64,000 nt of DNA from Malus domestica (lineage: Eukaryota > Streptophyta > Magnoliopsida > Rosales > Rosaceae): contig NC_091671.1 of the NCBI RefSeq assembly GCF_042453785.1, forward strand, positions 14,268,001-14,332,000, written 5' to 3'. Each line of letters opens with the position of its first letter. Position 1 is the stretch's first letter. The notes under the pieces are model-generated. The model saw only the letters and a program-made list of their open reading frames with translations. It had not been told where the DNA came from and ran no database searches. The position numbers were made by a program, and so were the translations under genes. Shown here in pieces: positions 1-11,534 of this stretch.

Positions 1-2288
1 GTTCTAAAGGCACTAAGGGCAAATCAGTTATACACTAAGTTCAGTAAATGTCAGTTTTGGTTAGATCAAGTGTCATTCTTAGGACACGTGGTATCAGCTC
101 CAGGGGTGCTTGTGGATCCTCAGAAAGTAGCAGCCATGGAGAATTGGGAACAACCTCAGACAGTTACGGAAGTTCGAAGTTTTCTTAGTCTTGCACGTTA
201 TTATCGATGCTTCGTGAAAGGCTTTTCAACCATAGCATTACCTATGACAAAATTGACTACAAAACACGTTCCTTTTGTGTGGAGTAGTGAGTATGAGCAG
301 AGTTTCTAGCAGTTGAAGTACCTTCTCACTCATGCATCTATTTTAGCATTTCCCGATGATGGTGGGAATTTCGAGATCTACAATGATGCATCTTTGAATG
401 GTCTTGGATGTGTGTTAATGCAACATGATAAGGTAATTGCTTATGCATCGCGGCAGTTAAAACCTCATGAAATGAACTATCCTACTCATGATCTTAAATT
501 GGCAGCGATTATCTTTGCTTTTAAATTTTGGAGGCACTATCTTTATGGGGAAAAGTGTTAGATCTTCACTAATCATAAGAGCCTTAAGTACATCTTCACT
601 CAGCCAGATCTCAATCTCAGGCAACAGAGGTGGGTATAGTTGCTCAGTGATTATGACTACACCATTGAGTATCACCCAGGTCGTGCCAATTAGGTAGCTA
701 ATGTCTTAGTAGGAAGTCTCATGGCCAACTTAATGTTCTTTATGCTAGTCGCATTCCTTTTTTGACTGACCTAAGATCCACTGGAATAGCTTTGAAAGAG
801 GGTCGTCGGGGGGCCCTAATTGCCAGTTTTCAAGTCAAACCGGTTCTGTTGGATCATGTTCTCGAAGCCCAGATGAACGACACAAAATCTTAGGAATTGA
901 TACAGGTAATGTCAGACAGGAAAAAGAAGGACCTCTGGATTAGAGATCCTGACGGCATGTTTATGCAAGGTGATCGGATGTATGTATCGAATGTTGAGGA
1001 ACTAAAGAGAGACATATTGGATGAAGCATATATTTCTGCTTATGCGATACATCCAGGGAGCACCAAGATGTATCATACCGTTCGACACTTCTATTATTGG
1101 CTGGGTATGAACAGAGAAATTGCAGAGTATGTTAGTCGTTGTGCAATTTGCCAGCAGGTTAAGGCAGAAAGGAAAAAACCATTTGGATTGCTACAACCAC
1201 TCCAGATACCTTAGTGGAAAGGGGAAGATATTACAATAGATTTCGTGTACAAATTACCTTGTATGCGAAATGGTTACGATGGTATCTGGGTGATAGTTGA
1301 TCGGCTTACCAAGTCAACGCACTTCATACCCGTTCGCAAGAATTACTCGTTAAGTCAGTTGGCTGAACAATTCATCTCTGAAGTGGTTAGGTACCACGGA
1401 GTCCCAATTAGTATCATTTCTAATCGAGATCCCCGATTTACTTCGAAGTTCTGGGTAGTGTTTTAGGAAGTTTTGGGATCGAGATTACTCTACAGCACCG
1501 CCTATCATCCTCAAACTGATGGACATTCAAAGAGAACTATTCAGACTTTAGAAGATATGTTGAGATCGTCAGTTCTACAGTTTAGAGACGCTTGGCATAA
1601 GCACTTACTGTTGATAGAGTTCGCGTACAACAACAGCTTCCATTCTAGTATTGGTATGGCACCATTTGAAGCGTTGTATGGGAAACCATGTCGTACTCCA
1701 CTTGGTTGGTCCGAGGTCGGTGAACGAGTTTTGGTGGGCCCTAAGATCGTGGATGAGACGACACAGAACATTCAGGTAATAAAGGCTAACCTAAAAATAA
1801 CCCAGGATCGGCAGAAGAGTATTGTAGACAGACATTCTACTGACAGAGTTTATAAGGTTGGTGATTGTGTATTCTTGAAGTTATCACCGTGGAAAGGTGT
1901 TGTGCGATTCGGAAAGAAAATGAAGCTCAGCCCTAAGTACATCGAACCGTACCAAATAGTTAAATGAGTTGGTGAAATTGCTTATCGACTTGCCTTGCCA
2001 CCAGAGTTGGCCAGAGTACACAATGTGCTTCACATATCGATGTTGCAGAGATACGTCTCTAATCCGTCACATGTGATCCCTCCTCAGCCACTGGAGATCA
2101 ATCCAGATTTGACCTGTGATGAAGTTCCAGTGACTATCCTTGATTGGAAGGATAAGGTTCTTAGGAACAAGACCGTGAGGATGGTGAAAGTTTTGCGGAG
2201 GAACCACTCGGTCGAGGAATCTACTTGGGAGACAGAAGAGCATATGCGAGATATGTATCCACATCTGTTTTATGGCTTTGATTTGTAG
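1..2288 (+). pseudogene. Ty3/gypsy chromovirus pol, 3' half, decayed
   Basis: This is the end of a gypsy polyprotein, entering from outside the window. In order one sees the end of reverse transcriptase (FLGHVVS, about 79), the RNase H region ([13 protein letters not shown], about 382; TNHKSLKYIF, about 570), the integrase zinc region (HPGSTKMYH ... CAICQQVK, about 1050-1170), the integrase core (about 1215-1960) and a C-terminal chromodomain-like tail (WKDKVLRNKTVRMVKVL ... ESTWETEEHM, about 2148-2250). The tail and order fit the Tekay/Del group of chromoviruses. Reading is broken by many in-frame stops, for example near 309, 561, 1212, 1464 and 1965. In the core the usual SDRD reads SNRD and the usual glutamate before RTIQTLED is lysine, so the catalytic triad is lost. 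It is inactive and old. Lineage is inferred from motif likeness. Confidence 0.9.
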
Positions 2289-2320
2289 TCGATGTTGAAA
2301 TTTCGATGACAAATTTTTTA

Positions 2321-4434
2321 TAAGGGGGTAGATTATGACGACCAGTCCCTGATTTTCCTATATAATTTCTCCCCGAGTATGTATTTTGACGATTATGCCC
2401 TTATGGGCAAGTGACATGGACGTATTTGTATCGCTTTTATTCCATTTCTCCCTATCGTATCTAAATTGTGCACATTGTTGCAAGTGTACGATTATTTTTA
2501 ACAATGTGAAAACACTATTTCAGATAGATTTTTATACCCTTTTTCTATACAAATCTAAAACCCTATCCCTAGCTTTTACCTAGCCCATCCCGTGCATCCT
2601 CCTCCATTATTCACTCTCTCACTAATCACATCTCCCCCTCATTTCTATCACCTAATCAGAAAAGAGAAAAATGAACTCTCTTTCTTTCTATCTCTCTCTC
2701 TCGTATGCTCTCTCTCTGCACAACCTTTAAACGAGCTTCAAAGCTCGCGGATCGAACCCAAAAACCACACCATTGTACTCCTCTCATCTTCACGATCACA
2801 ACCATGTTCTTGAAACGTGGTTTCGACGAGTTTTGACTCGTTAACTCGTGAGGTTCGAACTCGGGCACATTGAGTTCAACGTGTTTTTGAACGAGTTAGG
2901 ACATTTTGAAAGTTGGGAAAGCTTATACACGACATTATAAAGGTCCTAGGCTTGTTTTGGAAGAAGATTGACGTGAAACAACCAAGTTTCGAAGAGTTCA
3001 CTTTTGGCCGGAACTTTCGAGGCTTTTTCTGGCAACCTCCATCCACTTTTTGGACTCTAAACATGTATAACGCGATTCTACTCTTTTCTAGCTTCAAATC
3101 CATATAAAGTACATCGAAAATGGTTGAGAAATGAAGAAGAATAGTGAATTTGAAAATTTTCCAGAAATCCAGGAAAAATCGAGTTGCAGACGGCGACAAC
3201 AGCGAGGCTCACTGGAGAAGGAGACGGAATATTCCATCATAGTTGACGAAATATTCCTGACGGTGTCAGCTAATGCCGTTAACTTCTGTTAGCTTTTAAA
3301 GGAATATTCCGTGGAATATTCCTGACGGACGTCAGGCAATGGCCTATGCGTGAAGCGCATCTGGCCGTGCCCTTGACGGTGCGTGGGGGCGCATGAGCCA
3401 TCCAAATATTTTTTTTTAAATTTGGGGATGTTCGTGACGTCAAGTAGGCCATGATGGTATATTTAAACCCTAGGTTTAAGGAAACTATGAGGGTTTTATT
3501 TAGGTTTCAGTATATGTGCTTTAATTAATTCTATTTTAGTTATATCACGTATAGGGGGGACGTATCCTGAGGACGTTCGAGGCCAAGCTAGACTCAGGGT
3601 TTACGACCCAACGACGTACTTGTGAGTGGGCAGTTTGTTTTCATACTTATACATATTTATAGTTTCCATAAATGCGTATTTATTTCACTTTTGTGTTTAT
3701 TTTGCCAAGTATTGTTCTTGTGATATTAATTGCGATAAATGTTGCTATATTATTGGGATATTATTGTCAAGGCATTCATACATATTTGTACATGCCCATC
3801 TTGGTGCACCTCGGTGTTAGTACTCGTCTTAGGGCCAGGGCCAATCCTTCACTTGTATGTTCACAACGCACCATTCGCTCGCCTTGGATCTAAGTTAGGT
3901 GTCAGTCCTGTGGGGTAGATTGCATTAGGCAATCCGACTTGTATGTGATGTGCTTCTGCACCAGTCTTCACGTGATTGTAGTACTAGAGCATATTGATTA
4001 CACCCAGTCCTGTTCGTGTCAGAAATTATCCATTCGAACTCGTGTGTCAGCTTAGATGGATGAGCACTTAGCTATACTCGTTTATCACTTGATTATATTA
4101 TTGTGGCATTTGATACATCATGACTTGGCATACTTCTGGTTATAATACTGTTGTTTTATTGTTTACATACTTACGTAGTATGTTTTAAGGAAACTATACT
4201 TGTTTTACGGCAAGGGGTTAGTATATTAAAAAATAAAGGATTTCGTATAAGCATTGTTTTGCTGACCCACTCAACTTTGTTTTTTGCCCCTCTATGACCT
4301 AAATAGCTGTACTCTTTTTGGCTATCAAGGAATTTCGACAGTTCTGACATTCTCTTCTGTTTAGACGTACGAACTTATCACTGTTGTGTAATAAGTGTAC
4401 TTAGTTACTTTGACTACTCTTCTGTAGTCTCATT
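2321..4434 (+). mobile_element. gypsy polypurine tract and 3' LTR, first part
   Basis: A purine run (AAGGGGG, about 2322-2328) follows the pol remnant by about 35 bases, and the sequence after it (TTATGACGACCAG, about 2333) resembles the start of Tekay-type LTRs. A TATA-like CTATATAATTT lies at about 2358. The stretch has no credible long ORF. It holds a CT-rich leader (about 2590-2720) and several short GA/CT tracts. The 5' LTR is outside the window, so the exact boundaries cannot be confirmed. Confidence 0.5.
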
Positions 4435-6481
4435 GTCTATTGATGCGAGAATTACTTGACACAAATTTAAACCCTCTTTTTGATAATTGTAGTATAGATG
4501 TAAGTAGGGTATCGTTCTAGGCCGGGGATTAGGAGGGATTGCTAATCTATTAAATTAACTTAAAAATATTAAATAAAACTCAAGGACACAAAACTAGGCT
4601 AAAAACTCTAATAACTCGAAACACACTTAAAATGACTCAAAATAATGAAAACAATTAAATTAAACACTAGGAACTGAAATGGACGGAAATTAAATTAAAA
4701 GACTAACAATAAAGAAAACTAACTAAATAATATAATTTAACAATGGATGGGTGTTTGGTTTTGATGAAAAGTAAATTAAACTTAATTAAATTACAGAATT
4801 GACAAAAACATGAAATTAAGGTGAAATGATAAATGACGGACTAGCTAGAGGGTTCTTCTCCACACATGACACATATGCAACCTAAATTGATTTTCAGTTG
4901 TTCTTTCAATAAATTGTGAATCTCAATACTCCAGATTAACCGTGAACAGCACTTTTTTAATCTTCAAGTTTTCCTTAAGTTATTGAATTGGACGGAAAAA
5001 CGCATACAACAATTCAAAACATTCTTCAAAAGTCCCCTACGTGAAAAGCACAATAGAGATACAATCAAAGATCATTAAACTTTGTGAAAACTATAAGCAT
5101 TGACGAGGCATTCGTAACTATGAAAAAGCATGATACTCTTGCCAAGAATTTACTTAACGTGATTGTGACTAGCAACCTTTACTACTTGTGAAAATAAGTT
5201 CATAACGATTAGGTGAAATTCACTTATATTCTAGCATCAAATTCATGCATGTAAATTAAGCGTGCACTCTCAACCAACATACACAAATCAGTTTTTATAC
5301 GAACGGATAAGTAAATTGAAATCACAACTTATGAAATCACAACCGAAGGTAATCAATTCATATTACAAATATATTCATGGCTTTGAATTAACCTCTAGCC
5401 AAAATAAGTTTATTTACACATTATTAAAACAGAAATAAAAGAGAAGTTTGGAAAGATTAAACCGAAAGAGGAGAACAGCTTTGCTCCTTCTGTTTTTCTG
5501 CTGTGCTTCTGATCTCCCTCTCCCCTCTGCCCTTTGTCGCGTCAGTCTCTTCTCACTCTCCCTGACTTCTTCACGCCACTCATGTCCTCCATTTCTCTCT
5601 CTCCCTTCTATTGTTTCTGACTCCACACCATAACCCCGTGTCTCCTCCAGCTGCCCAAGGGCATCCTTCCTTTCTTCTTCACTTCTTATTTTTTTTTTAT
5701 GTTTTTCTTTTGCCTAAGGCAGCTTTCTGCCTTGCTCTCCTGACCTCTCACTCTCTCCCCAAATTTCCTGCGCCACCTCACCTTTCCTGTCATGCCCGCC
5801 TCTCACTTCTTGCGTTATCTCTCCCCCTCGGTTTCTGCTGCCGCAAGGCAGCTGTCCCAGCCCGAGGCTCTCCTCTCACTCCCTGCACGTTCCTGCGAGC
5901 TGCCCAAAGGGCAGCCCCTTTCTCCCGCTCCCCCGACCCCCTTAATCACGCCAGCCTCTTCTTATTTTTATATCTTTCTTCTTATCTATCTCTCTCTGCC
6001 AAGCCCACCTGTTTTCCCTTTTTTTTATTTATTTCTCTCTTCTGTCAGTCACGCCAGCTGCCAAAGGCAGCTGTTTTTTTATTCTTTTTCGTTTTTGACT
6101 CCCCCCAGTCACGTCCGCTCCTTGCTGCTTTCCTCCAGCTGCAAAGCAGCATCTTTTCCCCTAGTCCCCACGTGTTCTCTTCTTTCCGTCTCTCCCCCTT
6201 ATTTTCTTTGGATTCTTCTTTTCTGCCTTCCTTTTAATATATAGACATAGAGAGGGACAAACCTTGTTTATAAAATGTAAATTAGTATTATCATGTGACA
6301 ATAAAGGGTAAATTTGCATAACAGATCCTATAAACACAAAAATAACGTAAATAGCTCAAAAATATAAGGAACTAACCAAGAAAAGACGAGTGAATTCGAA
6401 GTAAAAATATATATAAATATGATCCGATCATCTATTACGCTCTGAATAATTGTAGTGGGTTCTTCCCATGACTGCGCACGC
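4435..6481. repeat. unclassified repeat probably inserted in the gypsy LTR
   Basis: From about 4435 the character changes to AT-rich DNA of short repeated words (AATTAAATTAAA, about 4650) and then, from 5448, to a pyrimidine-rich block. The bases TCATTGT lie on both sides (about 4427-4433 and 6482-6488), which could be a target duplication. After 6482 the sequence ends like a gypsy LTR. No protein domain was recognised. The ORFs of 208 and 150 codons in the pyrimidine block are low-complexity proline/serine/leucine reading and are not taken as genes. Confidence 0.4.
5448..6235. repeat. pyrimidine-rich block with recurring CAGCTGCC hairpins
   Basis: The + strand is strongly C/T-rich. At irregular intervals of roughly 70-160 bases it carries a short palindromic core built from AGCTGCC and GGCAGC: about 5648 (CAGCTGCCCAAGGGCA), 5717 (AAGGCAGCTTTCTGCCTT), 5843, 5899 (GAGCTGCCCAAAGGGCAGC), 6056 (CAGCTGCCAAAGGCAGCTG) and 6137 (CAGCTGCAAAGCAGC). 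Short words such as TCACGCC recur near them, which suggests a degenerate tandem array. Function is unknown. Confidence 0.6.
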
Positions 6482-6613
6482 TTTCATTGTTTAGTATAAT
6501 CTAGTTCTAATTAGTTTTAATTTCATTCACTTTCTACATCACTTACCCTTATGGTTGTGTCACCTCACGGTGATGGCCAGCATGTTTCGACCTTTCCAGG
6601 TCAGGGTGTGTCA
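6482..6613 (+). mobile_element. probable tail of the interrupted gypsy LTR
   Basis: The segment ends in CAGGTCAGGGTGTGTCA (about 6597-6613), a typical-looking end for plant gypsy LTRs, and follows the possible target repeat TCATTGT. It is read as the distal part of the LTR that starts near 2333. This is an inference without the second LTR for comparison. Confidence 0.4.
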
Positions 6614-7120
6614 TTTATAGTTGTTTATGTTAATGAGATTTTAAATAAAAACTCATAATTTGTGGGATTAAAAATATTAAATATAAAATTATATTATTGT
6701 GTGTATGTGTGTGTATATATATGGGTACATTCATCAAAATTAACAAAAAAAATTATTTTACCAGAACATAAGTACATTATTCAAAACCATCGGAAAAAAA
6801 AAGAAAGGAAAAGAAAAGATATTAGGCTTAATAACATTAATAAATTTCTTTAATAAAACTTGACATGGATACATTCTCAAATCAAAGAAAAAGAATGTAC
6901 TCATATAAATTTAAAAAGGGTATAAAAAAAATTGAATAGATTTTATATAAAAAAAAATGATACATTTTACATATAACAAATTGGTATATTTAAGGATGGG
7001 TACATTTTAAGATTAAAAATGTGAAAAAAGTACGTGAATAGTTACATATAAGATTAAAAAATGTTTTATAATGGGTACAAACTTATTCTAATTTTTTATT
7101 TATTTTGGAAATGTTTTGGA
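6614..7120. other. AT-rich intergenic DNA
   Basis: Very AT-rich. The word GGGTACA recurs (about 6722, 7001, 7072) among A and T runs, and a TG/TA microsatellite lies at 6700-6722. No gene is supported. Confidence 0.6.
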
Positions 7121-7129
7121 TTAAAAATT

Positions 7130-7283
7130 GGGAACTTTAACGAAAAGCACCCGGTACTGTTCACTTTAACGAAAAACCACATTTTTACACTAAAAAGTCA
7201 ATCCTGATACTATTCACTTTACCCTTTATTTTGTCCTTATCATTAAAACTCAAAGTTTTTAAGCCCTTTTCATTAGTTTTCCT
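7130..7283 (+). mobile_element. Mutator-type MITE, copy 1 of 3
   Basis: A 154-bp element with imperfect inverted ends (GGGAACTTTAACG at the left, AGGAAAACTAATG as the complement of the right end). It is flanked by a perfect 9-bp direct repeat, TTAAAAATT, at 7121-7129 and 7284-7292. A 9-bp duplication is characteristic of Mutator-like elements. Copies with the same ends and their own 9-bp repeats are at 35895-36047 and 45800-45953. Confidence 0.85.
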
Positions 7284-7292
7284 TTAAAAATT

Positions 7293-8073
7293 AGTTAGGA
7301 GTTTAATAAAGGTGTGAGTATTAAAATCCTAAATCAATTATTAATTTTTATTTTAAAAAATTATGTAACTAACATGTAAATTCATTATTACATTAATGCT
7401 ATGAACTTGGATCAAAATCTGAAAAACTAATAAGGTTTCAATCAATAAACATTAGTAACTAGAGATCGAATATTAATTTTTCCTTATTTTAAACTACTTT
7501 AATTTACGATGTGTTGGATATGAACAAGTCATCAAACTCATTTGAAGCAATTCTGTCACACAGCACCTCGATGGAAGCGGAGAGGAAAGCCTCTCCAATC
7601 AAAGTGCCAGCCATTTTTCTCTTGGTTTTCTCTTGGTTGCTAAGTTTGCTAATAGCTCAATGTAGAATGAAAGGCTTTTGGGATTGTAAATATTGATGCA
7701 CCCCCCAATTTGCAATGAACTTCTGATTGCTCAGTTGACCGAGAATGAACTTGTGAGCCAGAACCCGATCTTTCTGTGTGGAACCTGCGGCCCACAACAT
7801 CATTGTCGTTGATTCAAAGTAGTAGCAAATCGTGCGGCCAATAATGTTTTTAATTTATTTCACAAAAAAAACGAGGGCCTCTCTTTTCTAGAAATGTGAC
7901 ACTTTGTATCACGTGACAATTGATACTAATTAAATGACACTAATCAATATCTTTTTTATTAATATTTCATTAACTATTGATAAATACGAAGCTTCTCTCT
8001 CCTCTTTGTTTACGGGAAAATCACGTGACAATCTCACCTCTTCTTTTAAAACTGTAATTATATATGCCAACAA
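7293..8073. other. intergenic DNA, no gene recognised
   Basis: AT-rich, with a 61-codon ORF at 7511-7696 that resembles nothing I know. A short run of CACGTGACAAT words recurs (about 7910 and 8020). Nothing else is supported. Confidence 0.5.
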
Positions 8074-8276
8074 AATCCTCTCCGGATCATTTTGGTGAGA
8101 ATCTTGAGAATCTATGAATTTTATTTGTTCATCGCACATCATGTGGTTAGTTTTTATTAAATATTATTTTTGTTTAATTTTAAATAAAAATGTTTAAAAT
8201 AATTTCTGACTGCACGATGTAGATGAACAAACACAATTCATGAATTCTCTAAATCCTTGCAAAGAGGATCCAGATT
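8074..8276. mobile_element. foldback MITE (GATCC family), copy 1
   Basis: The two halves are imperfect reverse complements. The left arm runs AATCCTCTCCGGATC ... TTTGTTCATCG, and the right arm runs GATGAACAAAC ... AAAGAGGATCCAGATT. An AT-rich loop lies between them. The same arrangement recurs at 10378-10570 and 59886-60110. Confidence 0.65.
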
Positions 8277-8306
8277 CATTATATATGCACGTAAAAAACC
8301 TGTGAT

Positions 8307-9401
8307 TAGGGGTGGGCAAACGGTTCCTGGACCTATGGGTCGGGGCGGATCCTTGCGGTTCTGGGCGAGTCTAAAAATTATAAATACAAAACGGAGCGAG
8401 GCGGCCCGGTTCTTGGTAAATAACGGGTAAAAATTGGAGAAAACGAGCCCCCAGCCTGGACCGTTCATTGCTTACTTGATTAAATATTTACCATATAATC
8501 TCTATCATCCTCTCTCTCTTACTCTCAAACTCACCCAATTCACTTAACTCTCCACTCATCCTCTCTCTCTCTATCCCAACTTCAAGTTTCCTCCCTCGAT
8601 CTCTCCTCCTTGAATCTCATTTCCTCTCTCGTCTCAAACCTCAATCTCGAGCCCAGGCTCCCATCTCCGTACATCGACTCTCCACGTTTTCTCTTTCTCT
8701 CTCCCACCCGTAGTGACTGTTTCGACATCACAGCAGCCTGCCACCATCACCATCGTAGCATCCTCTCCTGACTCTCCATCGTGGCATCCCTAGGTAATTT
8801 ATGAATTAGGGTTTTTGATTTAGAAATTTAGGGTTTTTGAATAAGCTTTTTGATTGATTTAGGAATTATGTGGGTTTCTGATTTAGGAATTTTGTGGGTT
8901 TCTGATTTTGTTTTGATTCCTCAACTGATGTAATTTGTAATGGCGAGGGTGGAGGTCTTGGATCCGTGAGGAAGACGATGTCTTTGGTTCGATTTGTGCA
9001 TCAGGGTCAGCGAGAAATGCTTGAAGACAAAGTCTGTGGTTCAACCCATAAGGAAAACGACATCTCTGGTTCTCATAGGGATTCAATTTTATTTTATTTT
9101 TTGATGAATTCGAAATTGTATTTGAAGATTTTGTATAGGAGGTGCTTGATGGAAGTGGCAGGGATCTCCGGGGTTGTGAAATTTAGGTTAGGGTTTTGCC
9201 CACCAAAAAGGGTCACAAATAGGTTGTAGGTATTGGATTTGGCGATGGTGGATATTGGGGATCTGAATATTGAAAATTAGAAAGAAGAAAAAAATTGTAC
9301 TCGTTGGACCCGTAGGAACCGGCCCGTTTTATACGGGCTGGGTTAAGTTCGGTTCTCAGTTTTAAAATAGTAAAATCCATCTCGGCCCGTGCCTATCCCT
9401 A
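8307..9401. mobile_element. non-autonomous hAT element with 8-bp target duplication
   Basis: The ends are TAGGGGTGGGCAAACGG at the left and GGCACGGGCC-type sequence closing in GCCTATCCCTA at the right, forming inverted termini. A perfect 8-bp direct repeat, CCTGTGAT, flanks them at 8299-8306 and 9402-9409, as expected for hAT transposition. The interior (1,095 bp in all) has CT-rich leader-like DNA (8500-8720) and T-rich DNA. It encodes no transposase, so mobilisation would need an autonomous partner. The short ORFs inside are not supported. Confidence 0.85.
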
Positions 9402-9409
9402 CCTGTGAT

Positions 9410-9867
9410 TGGTCACTTAACATAAAAAGAAGCTTTGCGACTGGCCTGTAATAAGTCTTTGGTCGAATCTCTTGCAATCAACCTTTGAATAGTCATCTGC
9501 TTTCACTTTAAAGGTCGTTTGGGGACAACTTTTGAAACTTTCTATGTGCTCACAAGAGGATGTCGTCCATTGACACATAACTTGTACAGTGAACATGGAC
9601 AACAACTGTTTTTTATTTTATTTTGTATCAAGAGACAAATTTAGCATTTCTAGTGGAGTCGTTAAATAGGAACAACCACATTATAAAATGAGTATAAATA
9701 AATACAGAGACAAAATGAATATTTAATGGATCGGAAAGTGAATCCCTAAAATATAGAAATTGTATAAAGACAAAACCTTGAGTAGAAAACGTAACTCATA
9801 ACCTTGAATTTGTTGTTTTTACTTGATTGTTGCTTTTAATGTTCTAATCAACACATTAAATTTATCA
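9410..9867. other. intergenic DNA, no gene recognised
   Basis: AT-rich spacer between the hAT element and the SINE. No domain, long ORF or clear repeat was seen. Confidence 0.5.
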
Positions 9868-10029
9868 CTTAATACTTCGGTCTAGTGGTATTCCTCTTCA
9901 CTTGTAAGTGAGAGGTCTTAGGTTCAATTCTCGCCGAATGCGAATTCAAACCATATTATTGCTAGCTCATTGTGAGGCTAAGTCAACCCCCTCCCTCTTA
10001 GTGTAAATACTATCCTATGCTAAAAAAAT
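9868..10029 (+). mobile_element. tRNA-derived SINE
   Basis: A pol III A-box-like segment (GTCTAGTGGTATTCC, about 9890) is followed about 38 bases later by a B-box-like segment (GGTTCAATTCTCGCC, about 9931). The element then has a body with CTAGCTCATTGTGAGGCTAA and a short A-rich end (CTAAAAAAATG, 10019-10029). The spacing and order match plant tRNA-derived SINEs. Flanking duplications were not resolved. Confidence 0.75.
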
Positions 10030-10377
10030 GTTAGATTTAAAATTTGTTAAATAAGCACTTTTTTCTACTGTCATTGATAACACTTTTTTTAATAAGCATT
10101 TTATTTTATTTTTTGTTTTACCAAACATGTTTGATGTTTCAAATTTTAACTTTTTAAAAAAGCTGGAGTTAAAATTGTATTTGATAAATGAAAAAAAAAG
10201 TGATTATTTTTTTGTCAAAATCATGGGTCCAAACAACACAATGTTATACTATTTATCTAAACCTAATTAATTGAAGTTCTCGAGGTTTGAGCTAAACGAC
10301 ACAATGTTATATTATTGATTTGCTCTTAAAAAAATGAACAAACTGAATACTTGCTAGAGAAAGAAATATAGAGATGG
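10030..10377. other. intergenic DNA with a short duplicated phrase
   Basis: AT-rich. The phrase ACACAATGTTATA, each time followed by an ATT/TTG-rich run, occurs twice (about 10237 and 10299). No gene was seen. Confidence 0.4.
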
Positions 10378-10570
10378 TCCTCGCCGGATCCTCTTTGTGA
10401 GGGTCCCAGAAATCCCCCAATCACATTCGTTCATCGTACATCATGAGATCAGTTTTTGTCAAGTACTGTTTATATTCAATTTTAAATAAAAAAAATTTAC
10501 AATGATTTTTTACCGCACAATATACGATGAACGAATGTGATTGAAGGATCTGGCTAGAATCCAGCTGGAA
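10378..10570. mobile_element. foldback MITE (GATCC family), copy 2
   Basis: Left arm TCGCCGGATCCTCTTTG ... TTCGTTCATCGTACAT and right arm ATATACGATGAACGAATG ... AGGATCTGGC are imperfect reverse complements around an AT-rich loop. It is related to the copies at 8074-8276 and 59886-60110. Confidence 0.65.
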
Positions 10571-10639
10571 AGAAATAAGAAACTTAGAAATTGTAATTAA
10601 CACAAAAACATATTGTGGCTAGTCCTAATGAAAGGCTAC

Positions 10640-11314
10640 GCTTGGAGCCTGAGAGCTTAATGTTGTACTACAACATACATTCCTCTCCAGTGGTGCCAAG
10701 GGCTCCATTATTCATCGTGATGTGAAGAGCACAAACATTTTATTGGATGAGAAAATGGTGGCCAAGGTATTGGATTTCGGGTTGTCAAAAATGGGCACGG
10801 CCAGCACGTCCAAAACGCACATCAACATAGTGGTGAAAGGTAGTTTCGGGTATTTAGACCCGGAATACTACAAACGTCAACAGTTGACTGGGAAATCTGA
10901 TGTATATTCATTTGTTTAGTAGTTCTGTGGGAGGTATTGTGTGCGATGCCAGCTTTGATGCAAAAGGTGGAGGCTACGCAAATCAACCTCACTGAGTTGG
11001 CGAACAGTTGTCATGGAGATGGGACATTTGATCAAATCATTGACCCGAATGTGAACGGTAAGATTGAAGTCGAGTGCTTGAACAAGTTCGTTGACATTGC
11101 TATAAGTTGCTTACATGATAAAGGAATCGAACGACCGTCGATGAATGATGTTGTGAGGGGGCTTGAATTGGCATTGCAGCTTCATCAAAAGGGCATTGGA
11201 AGTAAGGGCGACAATGGGGTTGCCTATGGCAATGACAACGGTGATGACGAATATTCCGAACACTGTATATTTGTGACAATTTTCTCTGAGATCAACGATA
11301 CGGATGGAAAATGA
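10640..11314 (+). pseudogene. malectin-type (CrRLK1L-like) receptor kinase, C-terminal relic
   Basis: Only the C-terminal half of a receptor-like kinase domain is present. Visible parts are the catalytic loop [13 protein letters not shown] (about 10713), the metal-binding LDFGLSK (about 10773; the family usually has a D-F-G preceded by S or A), the activation segment [17 protein letters not shown] (about 10840) and KSDVYSF (about 10892). A stop and frame change follow at about 10917. The remaining lobe resumes in another frame (VLWEVLCA, then GIERPSMNDV, to a stop at about 11314). The sequence [11 protein letters not shown] followed by QQLT is typical of the FERONIA/CrRLK1L group. The extracellular and transmembrane parts and the ATP-binding loop are missing. 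It is a broken fragment, not a functional kinase. Confidence 0.8.
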
Positions 11315-11534
11315 TGAGCAACATTTTACAAAATGCAAGCAATATTCTGGAAACGATATCTCAAAGGATATAATGTAATGTTGTATACTGTTCGGTAACA
11401 CTCCAGATTCAACATCAACAACAATGGAACTGAGGAGATCCTCAAAATAAATAAATAAAATAAAATAACATTTTAGTAAAGCACATATAAAGTTTTACCA
11501 AAAAAAAAAAATAAAAAAGAATTAACATATAAAA

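Noticed and set aside
5611..6244. Overlapping ORFs of 208 and 150 codons in the pyrimidine-rich block
   Set aside because: Their composition is low-complexity proline, serine, leucine and phenylalanine expected from C/T-rich DNA. No motif and no gene structure around them.
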